Shown here one piece after another: positions 18,008-27,900 of a DNA stretch of 64,000 bases. The stretch is taken from positions 4,216,001 through 4,280,000 of the forward strand of contig NZ_LR594662.1 of NCBI RefSeq assembly GCF_901827175.1. Reading direction: 5' to 3'. The stretch is from Variovorax sp. RA8. Its GTDB lineage: Bacteria > Pseudomonadota > Gammaproteobacteria > Burkholderiales > Burkholderiaceae_C. The notes beneath the pieces are model-generated. The model had not been told where the DNA came from, did no database searches, and was given only the letters and a program-made list of their open reading frames with translations. Position numbers and translations under genes: made by a program. The number at the start of each line of letters is the position of its first letter. The first letter of the stretch is position 1.

Positions 18008-18026
18008 GGGTAAGGCCGGCGGTGGT

Positions 18027-19055
18027 TCAGGAAGCTGCGAGGCGCACGCGCCGCATCAGGTAGCCCAGGCAGTCCTGGCGGATGGCGCGCAGGTCGCGCG
18101 TGAGCATGGCAGCGATGGCAGGCTGCGCCAGGCGAACCCGCCGCTCGCTGTGCTGGAAGAGCCCGGCGATCGGCCGGCCGTCGAGGCCGAAGGCCCGCAG
18201 CGGCTCGACCGCCAGCTGCGGCGCGGTGGTGGCGATGACATGGCCGGCCTCGAGCGCGCGGAAGTTGAGCGACTCGATCTCGGGCAAGAGGCGGATGTCG
18301 GCCTCGTTGTCGCCGTGATCGTCGCAGGCCAGGGACAGCGACTCGGCCACCTTCAGCACCGCGAAGGCCTCGAAGATATCGAGCGATTCGCCCTCCCCGG
18401 GCGCGTCGCCGGACTCGAAGAGCGCGGGCCCCGCGCGCAGACACTTGTCGATCAGCGCCGCTGCGCGGAACACGCCCTGTGCGCTGCCGATCTCGCCGCA
18501 CTCGCAGCTGATGGTCGGCGAGAAGGCCGCGAAGGCCGCACCCAGCGAAGGCTGCGATTCGATCAACACGGCCAGCGGCGAGAACAGGCGTGCGAGCACC
18601 AGGTGCTGCCGCTGCGTGCCGCTCAGGCAGCTGTACAGCGGGTTGCGGCCGGAGTTGTTGTGCAAATCCAGCGTGGCGAAGACGGCGCGCTGCCGCATGA
18701 CCTCCACCACCGCCGCCGCCATGTGCTCGTACGGCGTGCGCGGAGGCGCAGTCGACCAGATGCGGTTGAAATCGGGCTGGTCCTCCAGCCGACGTACGCC
18801 GGCGCCCGCCGCGTCCACATTGCCCACGAAAACCGAGAGCCCGCGGGGCAGCCGGCGCGCGCCGTAGCTGGCCAGCACCGACTGCAGCGCCAGCAGGCCG
18901 ACGTCCTCGTTGCCGTGCAGCAGGATCGAAACGAACAAGCGCTCCGGCGCATCGCCGGGCAGGTGGATCAGCGTGGGCCCCGGCAGCACGCGATGCAGTT
19001 CGCGCGCCGCGGCGGTCATGAAGCCGGGAGGCAGGTGGTCGAGCTGCTGCAGCAT
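18027..19055 (-). CDS. M14-type zinc deacylase/carboxypeptidase (succinylglutamate desuccinylase/aspartoacylase-like)
   Basis: 342 residues. The first zinc site is SILLHGNEDVG (H-x-x-E), followed by a third ligand candidate in ATLDLHNNSGRNPLY. The Asn-Arg pair of the family is seen in QPDFNRIW. A late acidic position, SCECGEIGS, could supply the catalytic Glu. These features fit the AstE/AspA branch of M14, which removes acyl groups from N-acyl amino acids or cuts terminal residues. It lies between the receptor and permease genes of a peptide-type ABC operon, so it probably processes the imported compound. No signal peptide is seen, so it acts in the cytoplasm. Confidence 0.85.
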   Translation of the reverse strand: MLQQLDHLPPGFMTAAARELHRVLPGPTLIHLPGDAPERLFVSILLHGNEDVGLLALQSVLASYGARRLPRGLSVFVGNVDAAGAGVRRLEDQPDFNRIWSTAPPRTPYEHMAAAVVEVMRQRAVFATLDLHNNSGRNPLYSCLSGTQRQHLVLARLFSPLAVLIESQPSLGAAFAAFSPTISCECGEIGSAQGVFRAAALIDKCLRAGPALFESGDAPGEGESLDIFEAFAVLKVAESLSLACDDHGDNEADIRLLPEIESLNFRALEAGHVIATTAPQLAVEPLRAFGLDGRPIAGLFQHSERRVRLAQPAIAAMLTRDLRAIRQDCLGYLMRRVRLAAS

Positions 19056-19072
19056 GTTCGTGCGCCCTCCCG

Positions 19073-20650
19073 TCAATCCGGCCGGACCTGGTGGGCCAGC
19101 GTGAACTCGTCCACCCGCGGCACGAAGGCGATGCCCTTGCGGCCGGCCCAGGTCGCGACCTGGTGGTAGAGCGGGATGATGGCGAAGTCCTTCGCCAGCG
19201 CCTGCTCGGCCGCGTCCTGCAGCAGTTGCTCGCGCTTGCGGTCGTCCACCGTGCGCAGCGCCTCGGTCAGCAGCGCATCGAACTGCGGACTGGCGTAACT
19301 GCTCCAGTTGGTGGCGCCCATGCCCTTCTCCTTGTCGGGCGTTCCCAGCAGGCCGCGCATCGCGCCCGAGGGCTCGCCGCCGCCCACGCCCCAGCCGAGC
19401 AGGCCGAAGCCCAGCTCCTTCTTCGATGCCCGCCCCACGTAAGTCGCCATCGGCGAGACCTGCACCTTGGTCGCGATGCCGCCGCGCGTGAGCATCTGGC
19501 CGATGGCCTGCACCACCTGCTCGTCGTTGATGTAGCGGTCGTTGGGCCCGAAGAGCGTGAGGCCGAAGCCTTCGGGATAGCCCGCGTCGGCCAGCAGCCT
19601 GCGCGCGCCGGCCAGGTCGACGGCCTCGGGCTTCAGCTTCGGATTGAAGCCGAACATGCCGGGCGCGGCGATGTTGGCGGTGGGCACGGCCAGTCGGTCC
19701 AGCACGCGCTCGGCCAGCAGCTTGCGGTCGATCAGCTTGGAGATGGCCTGTCGCACCCGTGCATCCTTCAGCGGATTCTTCGCCAGCGGCCGGCCCTCCT
19801 TGTCGGTGACGAAGGGCGAGCTGTCGCGATGGTCGGTGTAGAGGAACATCACGCGGCTCGAGACCTTGTCGAACACGCTCAGGTCCTTGTTCTGCCGGAA
19901 CTGCGAGACCAGGTTGGCCTGCACGTTCTCCACCAACTGCACGTCGCCCGACAGCAGCGCCGACATGCGCGCCGCATCGGCCGGCAGCATGCGCAGCGTG
20001 AGCGCAGCCCAGGCCGGCTTCGCGCCCCAGTAGTCGTCGAAGCGCGCGAACTGCACCGAGGCGCCCGGGCTGAACTTCACGATCCGGAACGGGCCGGTGC
20101 CCGCATCCACTTTCACCTGGTTGAAGTCGTCGGTGTTCGCCTTCTCGGCCGCCTTCTTCGAGACGATGAAGATGCGCGTCAGGTCGTTCGGCAAGAGCGG
20201 CGCGGGCGCGGCGGTGGTGAGCTGCACGGTCAGCCGGTCGATCGCCTTCTTGCCCGTGATGTTGCGTGTGTAGGTGGCGAAGGAGCTCGGACTGTTGGCG
20301 ATCGCCGCCGGGCGGTCGAGCGAGAACAGCACGTCCTCTGCGCTCAGGCTGCTGCCGTCGTGGAACTTGACGCCGTCGCGCAGCTTGAACTCCCAGGTCC
20401 GGTCGTCGACCACGCGCCACGAAGCGGCGAGCGCAGGCACCAGGCGCGTGTCGGGGTCCAGCGCCACCAGCGTCTCGTAGGCGTGGCTCACCACCGCGCT
20501 GACGGCGTCGTTGTTGTAGAAGTGCGGGTCCACCGTGCCGGGACTGCTGGCGAGCCCGATGCGCAGTTCCTGCGCGGGCAGCGCGCAGGCGGCGAGCGCC
20601 ATCGATGCCGCGCACAGCCAGTCGCGCAGGCGGCCTTGTCTCCATCTCAT
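19073..20650 (-). CDS. Peptide-type ABC transporter substrate-binding protein (SBP_bac_5)
   Basis: 525 residues from the ATG at 20650, preceded by GGAGAAGAACC. An N-terminal signal sequence (DWLCAASMALAACALPAQEL) targets it to the periplasm. The mature part has the SBP family 5 pattern: RIGLASSPGTVDPHFYNNDA near the start, RTWEFKLRDGVKFHDG, and FGPNDRYINDEQVVQAI later. It delivers peptides or related solutes to the downstream permease. It is the first gene of the operon and is divergent from an AraC-type regulator, which probably controls it. The substrate cannot be read from sequence; the linked M14 deacylase hints at N-acylated amino acids or short peptides. Confidence 0.92.
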   Translation of the reverse strand: MRWRQGRLRDWLCAASMALAACALPAQELRIGLASSPGTVDPHFYNNDAVSAVVSHAYETLVALDPDTRLVPALAASWRVVDDRTWEFKLRDGVKFHDGSSLSAEDVLFSLDRPAAIANSPSSFATYTRNITGKKAIDRLTVQLTTAAPAPLLPNDLTRIFIVSKKAAEKANTDDFNQVKVDAGTGPFRIVKFSPGASVQFARFDDYWGAKPAWAALTLRMLPADAARMSALLSGDVQLVENVQANLVSQFRQNKDLSVFDKVSSRVMFLYTDHRDSSPFVTDKEGRPLAKNPLKDARVRQAISKLIDRKLLAERVLDRLAVPTANIAAPGMFGFNPKLKPEAVDLAGARRLLADAGYPEGFGLTLFGPNDRYINDEQVVQAIGQMLTRGGIATKVQVSPMATYVGRASKKELGFGLLGWGVGGGEPSGAMRGLLGTPDKEKGMGATNWSSYASPQFDALLTEALRTVDDRKREQLLQDAAEQALAKDFAIIPLYHQVATWAGRKGIAFVPRVDEFTLAHQVRPD

Positions 20651-20821
20651 GGTTCTTCTCCGGTTCGAAAACATTGGTTTGCACGAGCGCATCCGCCACG
20701 CCTGCGAAGCGTGGTGAGGATGGCGATCGCCCTTCACAGAATCGCCGGGCACTGGCATGCTCACGCCCTTCGATTCGGCGAATCGACTGCGCCGCAATCG
20801 ATGACCGCGAAATTACCAAGC

Positions 20822-20850
20822 GGCGAATTTTTCGCCTTGTATATTCTTAA
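20822..20850. promoter_or_regulatory. Dyad and shared motif in the ABC operon/AraC promoter
   Basis: GGCGAA-TTT-TTCGCC (20822-20836) is a perfect 6-bp dyad. It overlaps the 18-bp motif CGCCTTGTATATTCTTAA (20833-20850), whose near-copy lies at 13934-13951 upstream of the LuxR gene. Both are candidate sites for the AraC-type protein encoded at 20874. Confidence 0.5.
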
Positions 20851-20873
20851 GGTCCGCCGGACCTGGGCCTTCG

Positions 20874-21776
20874 ATGGAACTCCTCGACTCCTGTTACTGG
20901 CGAGACGCTGAACTCGCGGGGCTTCAATTCACTGCCAACCGCTTCATGCAGCGCGAGATCCGGCCGCACCGTCACGTGGGCTTCACGCTCGCGGTGTGCG
21001 ACACGGAGTTGCAGGTGCGCACGCCCGGAGGCGCGATGGTGGTGCCGCCCGGCACGCTGCTGCGCATCGCGCCGCATGTATGGCATTCGGTGCAGGCCAG
21101 CAGCACGCCCTGGCGCGAAGACGCGATGTACTGCAGCTTCGCGGTCGCGCGCTGCGTGAGCCCGGCCGATGCCGGCGGCGCCCAGGTGCAGCAGGTCGAA
21201 GGCGACGCGGCGGTCGCCGTCTTCCCGCAGCCGTCGACGGCGCGCGATTTCCTCGAATGCCATCGCCTGCTGCAGGAGGCCGCGCGCAGCCGCAACGAAG
21301 AAGCCGGCGCAATCGGCCGCGCGCTCATGCGCGAGCGCCTCGCGCAATGGATGCCGCTGCAGGCCGTCGATGCGCCAAGGGCGCAGCAGGGCTCCACACT
21401 CGTCATCGACAGCGGCGACGAACGCGTGAACCGGCTCTACGGCCTGATCGCCTCGGGCTTCCACCAACGCCTCACGCTCGATGGCCTGGCCGAGACGGTG
21501 GGCTGGCATCCGGTGCACCTGCAGCGCCGCTTCAAGAGCGCCTGGGGCTTCACCCCACACGAGCTGCTGGTGGGCCACCGCATCGAGTACGCGCGTGACC
21601 TCATCGCCGGCGGTGCACGCGTCACCTATGCGGCGCACGCTGCCGGCTTCAGCGACCAGAGCCATCTGCACAAGACCTTCCTGAGCACCTACGCGGTGGT
21701 GCCGGGCGAGTACCGGCGCCTGTCGGCGCTCGATGCGCTGCAGCCACCATCGGCGCGCAACGGCATCGTGGAGTGA
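20874..21776 (+). CDS. AraC-family transcriptional regulator
   Basis: 300 residues. The N-terminal sensor region (about 10-100) has a cupin-type AraC_binding layout (IRPHRHVGFTLAV, PPGTLLRIAPHVWHSV). The C-terminal 90 residues contain two helix-turn-helix motifs (LDGLAETVGWHPVHLQRRFK and TYAAHAAGFSDQSHLHKTF). It is transcribed divergently from the ABC operon and is its likely local regulator. The start at 20874 is 24 bp beyond the shared motif. Confidence 0.9.
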   Translation: MELLDSCYWRDAELAGLQFTANRFMQREIRPHRHVGFTLAVCDTELQVRTPGGAMVVPPGTLLRIAPHVWHSVQASSTPWREDAMYCSFAVARCVSPADAGGAQVQQVEGDAAVAVFPQPSTARDFLECHRLLQEAARSRNEEAGAIGRALMRERLAQWMPLQAVDAPRAQQGSTLVIDSGDERVNRLYGLIASGFHQRLTLDGLAETVGWHPVHLQRRFKSAWGFTPHELLVGHRIEYARDLIAGGARVTYAAHAAGFSDQSHLHKTFLSTYAVVPGEYRRLSALDALQPPSARNGIVE

Positions 21777-21948
21777 AGCGCCGCGAATAGTCCGCGCTCA
21801 CCCGCCCACGTACGCCGCGAGGTGCTTGCCGGCAAGGGTGGCGCGGTCGGCGACGAGGTCGGCCGGGGCCGGACCTGCGCTGCGGCGCTGGATGCTCAGC
21901 CCGAATGACGGGCGAGCGCGGCAGGCCCGCCAAAGCCACGGCGTCGCC

Positions 21949-24900
21949 TCACGGCAGGCTCCCGACCCGGATGCGCGTGCCGTCGTTGAGCGTGTCCGGA
22001 TCGTCCAGCCGCACCGGGTCCACATAGCCGTCCATCAGCGAGCGCCGGTACTGCGGATTGAGGTTGAAGAGCTGAGCCAGCGCCTCGTCGTAGCCCATGC
22101 CGTCGCGCTGGCCCTTGGCCTCGGCCATGCGGCTGAAGCTGGAGCGCTCGCGCACCTGGCCGTCGACGGTCCAGTACTCGGGGCGCGGCGGCTGCTGCGG
22201 GTCGGGCTGTTGCTTCGGCGGATCCTGCGGCTGCGGAGGATTCGGATTGGGCGTCGTGGTGTGGCCGGCCGTTGGCGTGGGTGTCGGCGTGGGTGTCGGC
22301 GTGGGACTCGCCGATGCCGTCGCGCTGGGTGACGGCGTCGCGCTGGCGCTGGCAGTCGGGCTGGTGCTCGGGCTCGGACTCGCCGGCCCGCTCGTCTGCC
22401 GAACCCCCGGCGTGATCCCCGCAGCCGCCGCCTTCTCCTTCTCGTGCAGCGACCACTCTTCCGCCAGCACGCGCCCGCCGACCGCGACGCCCAAGAGCAC
22501 CAGCGGCGGCCAGCCGCGGCGGATCCAGCCGTCGGAGATCTTCGTCGGCGTGACCTTGGCCTCGCCCAGCGGCGCGTTCACGTAGTTGGTCCAGCGCGTG
22601 TTGTAGACCCGCGGGCCCATCTTGCGGTTGGAGGCATATTCGTCGAGGTAGTCCTTCTGCGTGCCGCGGAAGATGCCCACGTCCGACAGCACCTTGAGGA
22701 TCTGCGGTGCGGCCAGGTCCCACTGCCCGGCCTTGGCGTAGATCAGGCCCTGCATCCCGTCCGCGATGGTCAGCGCGATGGTGCCGCTGGAGTCGCCCCA
22801 CGACGAGTACTGCGGCAGCCGCTGCACGAAGGAAGGCTTGACCATCGGCTTGCCGTCGGCGTCCACGCCCGCATGCTTGACCGCGTTCGGATTGCCCAGG
22901 CCCTTGAGGAAGCGCACGAACCACGCGTTCTTGTCGGTGGCCTTGTAGACCGGCACCGGCTTGCCGTTCTTGCCTAGCGGAATCGCGGTCGGGTCCGGCG
23001 TGGTGCCCGCGGCCGGCGGAGTCTCGCCCCGCTCCTTGATGTCCAGGCCGCTGCGGGCTTTCCCGATGGTCGCGTAGCGCCCGGCCACGGTGGCGCCCAG
23101 GCCGGTGGCGTTGCCGATGGCGTAGTGCAGGCTGCCCTCGTTGCCGATCCACTGCCGCGCGCCGTCGAGGGTCGTGATGTTCCAGGTCCACTGCTGCGCG
23201 GCGCCGTCGAAGAAGGGGTTGAGGTACAGGCGCGTGCCGGCCGAATGGCTGAGGCCGAAGCTCAGCACCCGCGCGCCGAACAGGGCCCGGCCCAGCGGCG
23301 AATTCGGCGAAGTCAGCGTGCCGGGGCTGCCGTCGAGCACATCCTTCGAGCGCTGGTCCGCGGGGTTGGCGCGCAGCGTCTCTGCCGCCATCGCGACGCT
23401 CTGGCGGTCGGCCTTGGGAATGCCGCGCACCGCGCCGCGCGCGCCGGTGGTGTGGCGCTGCACCGTGTCGAGCGGGATGCCCTCCAGCACTTTCAGCGCA
23501 GCGTTGACGTCGCCCTGGCGCGTACTCAGCGTGTCGACGGCCTCGCGGTAGCGCGCGCGATCGGCACCGGGCACATTGCGCAGCACGCGCCCGCGCAGCG
23601 CGCCGGCGTACTGCGTGCCGCGCCCCACTTCGGGCGCGGTGGCCAGCAGCGCCCGGTCGTCGACGGTAGCCTTGCCCGCCTCGAGCCGCGAGAGCGCCTG
23701 CGCGTACTGCGTGCGCAAGGCCGGCGGCACCCGGTTGACCCATCCGCGCTTGCCGATCAGCGGCCGGGCGGCACGTTCGGCCGCGCCCCGTTCCAGCGTC
23801 GCCAGCGCGGCGGCATCGGCCGGATCGCGCGCCAGCGTCTCCAGCGCCTGGCGGTAATCGGCGCGGCCCTGGATGCCGCGGCGCGCCGCATGCCAGCTGA
23901 CGAGCTGGGCCTTGAGCTGGAACAGCGCGGCCTGCTGTTTCTCCGGATCGGCGATGTTCGCGATCTGCGCGAAGGCGTTGTCGTCCTTGGGGTTCAGGTG
24001 CTTCTGCAGCCGGATCTTGGCGGTCTGGCGCGCGCCCGCGACGCCGCCGCGGTAGAGGAAGGCATCGAAGGCATAGCGCAGGAACACGTTGCGCGCGCCG
24101 ATGTAGCTGCCGAGCCCGGCGCCGGCCATGCTCCAGCCCATCGAGCCGCCGCCCCAGCGCACGGTGGCGTAGAAGGCCGCGCCGGTGCCCACGATGTAGG
24201 CGGTCGACTTGGCGAAGAGCTTGGCCTTGTCTCTGCCGCTGTAGACCTTGTCGTTGGCCGCCATCGCGCTGTGCGGATCGACGAACTGCTCGCCCGGCTT
24301 CGGCGCGTGCACGGCATTGCGGTTGGCGATGCTGACGGGGTTGACCGAGCCGTCGGGCCGCACCGCGACGATGCCGTCGACCTGGTCGTTGCGGAAGCTG
24401 CCGCTGGCCACCACCTCGGCCATGGCAGTCTTCGGGCCGATCAGGCGTACCACGCCGGCCTGCGCGCTGCCGCTCGCCTGCGCTTGCGCCGCGGCCGCCG
24501 CGCGGGCGGCCTCGAAGCTCGAGTAGACATGCTGGCGGTCGAGCAGCGCAAAGGTCTTGTCGGGCGCACCCTGGTTGAGGCCGTTGGCATCCTTCGCGAG
24601 CACATAGCGGCCGCCCACGAAGTCCGGCGCGCCGATGAAGGTCGGCGCCTGGCCGCGCGCCCATTGCACGAAGCGGCGGCGCAGCGGGATGTCGCGTGCC
24701 GCATGGCCGTCGGGCGAGCCGGCCGAGGCGAGGTACTGGGTCTGCTCGATGTCGGCGTGCGTGGGCAAGGCGGTGCCGGCTTCCAGCTCCGCCATCGTCG
24801 CGGGGCCGGCGTAGGCCGGCCGCTTGTCGGTGAAGCTCGGGCTGCCTTCGAGCAGGAGGTCGATGTCGGGGCCGTTGTAGGCCAGGCCGGTCGACTGGCC

Positions 24901-27900
24901 CGACTGGTGAGGGGTGGTGCCGTGGCGGGTCGTGGGCTGCGCTGCGGCGGGCTTCGCTGCGGCGGGTTGTGCCGTGGCATGCGTCTGCGGCGCTGGCTGC
25001 GCGGGCGGTTGTGCCGTGGCAGGCGTCGCTGCGGCAGGCCGCGCTGTCGCGGTTGCGGTGGCCGGGGCGGGTGCGCCGGCACGCCATGCGGCGGCGCGCG
25101 TGTTGGGGATGGCGATCGGGAACAGCTCGCCGGCGGCATTCACATGCACCGCGCCCATGATGTCGTCGGCCGCCGCGCGCCCCTGCCTCATCAGCGCGCC
25201 GCGGCTGCCCTGCAGCGCGATGCGGTGCACCCAGGCACCGCCCATCGCCTCGGCCGCGACGCTGGCCTCGGCGAAGCTCGCAAAGGTGTTGCTGCGCCGG
25301 GCCCTGACGCCGGCGCCGCCATAGAGGGTCTCGCCCGGGTCCAGCTTCGACACCGCGAACAGCTCGGGCGCGCCGGCCGCCGGCTCCTCCACCAGGCGCG
25401 CCCGCACCGCGGCCTCGCCCGCCGAGGGCTGCAGGCCGCGCAGCGTCGAGCCCGGCTGGCTGGCGCGCTCGTGGTAGGCCATCAGCCGCTGGATGCGCTG
25501 CGCGATCGCCACCCAGCTGCGGTTGCGGCCCAGGGTGGTCGGCGGCATCGGCACGCCGTTCGCATCGAAGCCGGGCGTGGAGCCCGCGGGCGTGCCGGTG
25601 GTGGCCGGCTGCACCGGCGGTGTCGCGGCCGGCGCTGCGGGTTGCCCGCCCTGCCCTGTGGTGCCGGTGCCGGCGGGGTTGTTGGCCGGAGCCTGCGGCT
25701 GGACCGGCGTGGTGTTCGATCCTGCGCCCGCACCCGAGGCCGGCGTCTGCGCCGCCGCGGCCGGCGGCAGGGGTTGCTGGCCTTGGCCGTGGCCGCCGCT
25801 GCCCGCCGGACTGTTGTTGGCGGAGGCCTGGGGGTTGAGCTGCCGCACCACCGCAATGCGGTGCGGCGAGCGCGTGAAGGGTGCGTTCGCGACATCCCCC
25901 TCCCCGCCCGCCGCCAGCGCCAGCTGCTGCTGTTGCGGCTCGCGCGCCGCGTTGCGTGCCGATCCCGCGGCAGTGCCGGGCGCGCCAGGCTCCGGTCCAT
26001 CGCCGGAGGGACGGCGCAGCACCAACGGGATCACCGGGGCCAGATCGGCATCGGGCGATGCCTCGGCGGCCACGGGCGGGGGGCCGTCCGGATGCAGAGG
26101 CGTCACGTTGTCCGGCACAGGCTCAGGGGCGGCGACCGGCGTGGCCGGTGCTTCGCGGAAGGGCAGCAGCGCCGCATCGTTGCCGCCGCCCGCCTGCCCT
26201 TCGTCGAAGGCGTCGGCACCGCTGCCGCGCCGGCTGTCCAGTGCCACCACGTTGGAAGGCTCCGCCTCCGGCGCGTTCGTCGTGCGGCCTGCCGTCGTGA
26301 AGCCGGCCTGCGTGGCCTCGTGCACCTGCGGCTTGATCGCGTCGTGGACCCGCAGGTAACCCTTGGCGAACACCGGCGAGGCGAAGCCGCTGGCATTCAT
26401 CGCCAGCATCGCGAACTGGCTGCTGCGCTCGCCGGGCGCCAGCTGGTCCCAGTTGTCGTGCAGGTAGCGCGCGCCCTCCTCGAAGGCGTAGGCGCTGCCC
26501 GCATCCAGCGGGCCCACCTTCTTCAGCACGCCCACCGGCAGCTTCGCGAACGGCCGCGCCATTGCCGAGGCCGGCTGGCCCCAGGCCTGCGCGCTTTGCG
26601 TGTAGCGCTCGAAGTCGGCGAAATGCTTGCCGGCCAGCGCCGCGTTGCCGCTCTCCTTGCCGGCTTCCTTGAGCGCGGCCTGCAGCGCATTGCGCGCACG
26701 CATGGCCTGCATCGTCGCGCGGGTGGAGGCGCCGACCACCGGCACGGCCGCGACCGACAGGCCCAGGTTCAGCCAGTCCAGCCGCGCCTGCGTGCTGGTG
26801 AAGGGATTGATGTCCTGCCCATGGCTGCCCTGCTTGTAGAGGCTCTGGGCCGAGGTCACGGCGCCGTAGCCGGCCGCCAGCAGCGTGAGCGAGCCCGCGG
26901 CCAGCATCACGCCGGGCGCCGACAGCGTGCCGAAGGAGCCCACCGTGAGCACCACTCCCGCCACCAGCCCCACGCCGCCCACCACCCAGTCAATGTGCGA
27001 GGTGCGCCTGAAGGTTTCCCAGCCGGTCTCGGTGCGCGCGTCGCCGGTGTAGAGCTTGACGTTGCCGCGGTCGTCGAGCGTGAAGTTGCCGTCGCTCGGC
27101 ATTGCGAGCTTCACGCCTTCCACCGGCAGGCTGTTGTTGGCGCGGTAGTCGTCCAGGCTGTCGTAGGTCCAGGCCTGCTCGTCGACGAACTCCATCTCCT
27201 TGCCGCGCGGATCGTCCTTGTTCTCGACCTTGAAGACGGCGGTCTTGACGACGCCGCCCTTCTCCGTGGCGTACACCACCGGCAGCACCGTCACCTTCGC
27301 ATGCTCGCCGCCGTCCTGGATGATCTGGTCGACGATCTTGTCGCGCATCTCCTTCTGCTCCTTGCCCAGGCCGCCGTAGAGGTCCTGGGTGCGACGCAGC
27401 CGTTCGTTGGTGGCGGGCGCGTCGGGGTCGAGCTCGGTGGTGGGCTGCCAGCCCAGCGCGTTGGCCACCGTGTTGGCCAACTGGGTGCGGTTCTCCATTT
27501 CCGTGGGATCGCCGCCGTACTGCACGAAGTGGCTGTTGATGATGGACTGCGCCATGCGCGCCGGGTCCTTGTCGAAGAGCTTGTAGAGCGCGCGCGGGTC
27601 GTCGTGCTGCTCGGGGCTCAGGTTCTCGGCGATGTACTGGTACTCGCGCGCCGCGGCCTCCTGGTTGGCGCCGGCAGCCAGCATGCGGTCGGCGAAGCCG
27701 CTCTTCGTCCTGGCCTGCTCCAGCGCCTCCGCCGTGTCGCTGCCGCTGTCCGACAGGCCCGGATGCGCCCTCTTCCAGTCGTCGTGCGCCTTCTGCGCCG
27801 CATCGAGCTCGCGCGCGGCCACCTGCTTGTAGTGCTGGTTGCGGGTGGTGTACCAGTCATTGCGCGCGGTCTCGGCCTTCGCATGCATCTCGTCGGCGTA

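Noticed and set aside
17006..18013. Long plus-strand frames antisense to the ABC permeases and the receptor
   Set aside because: Translations are Gln/Arg/His-rich and match nothing; the minus-strand permease and receptor families are unambiguous.
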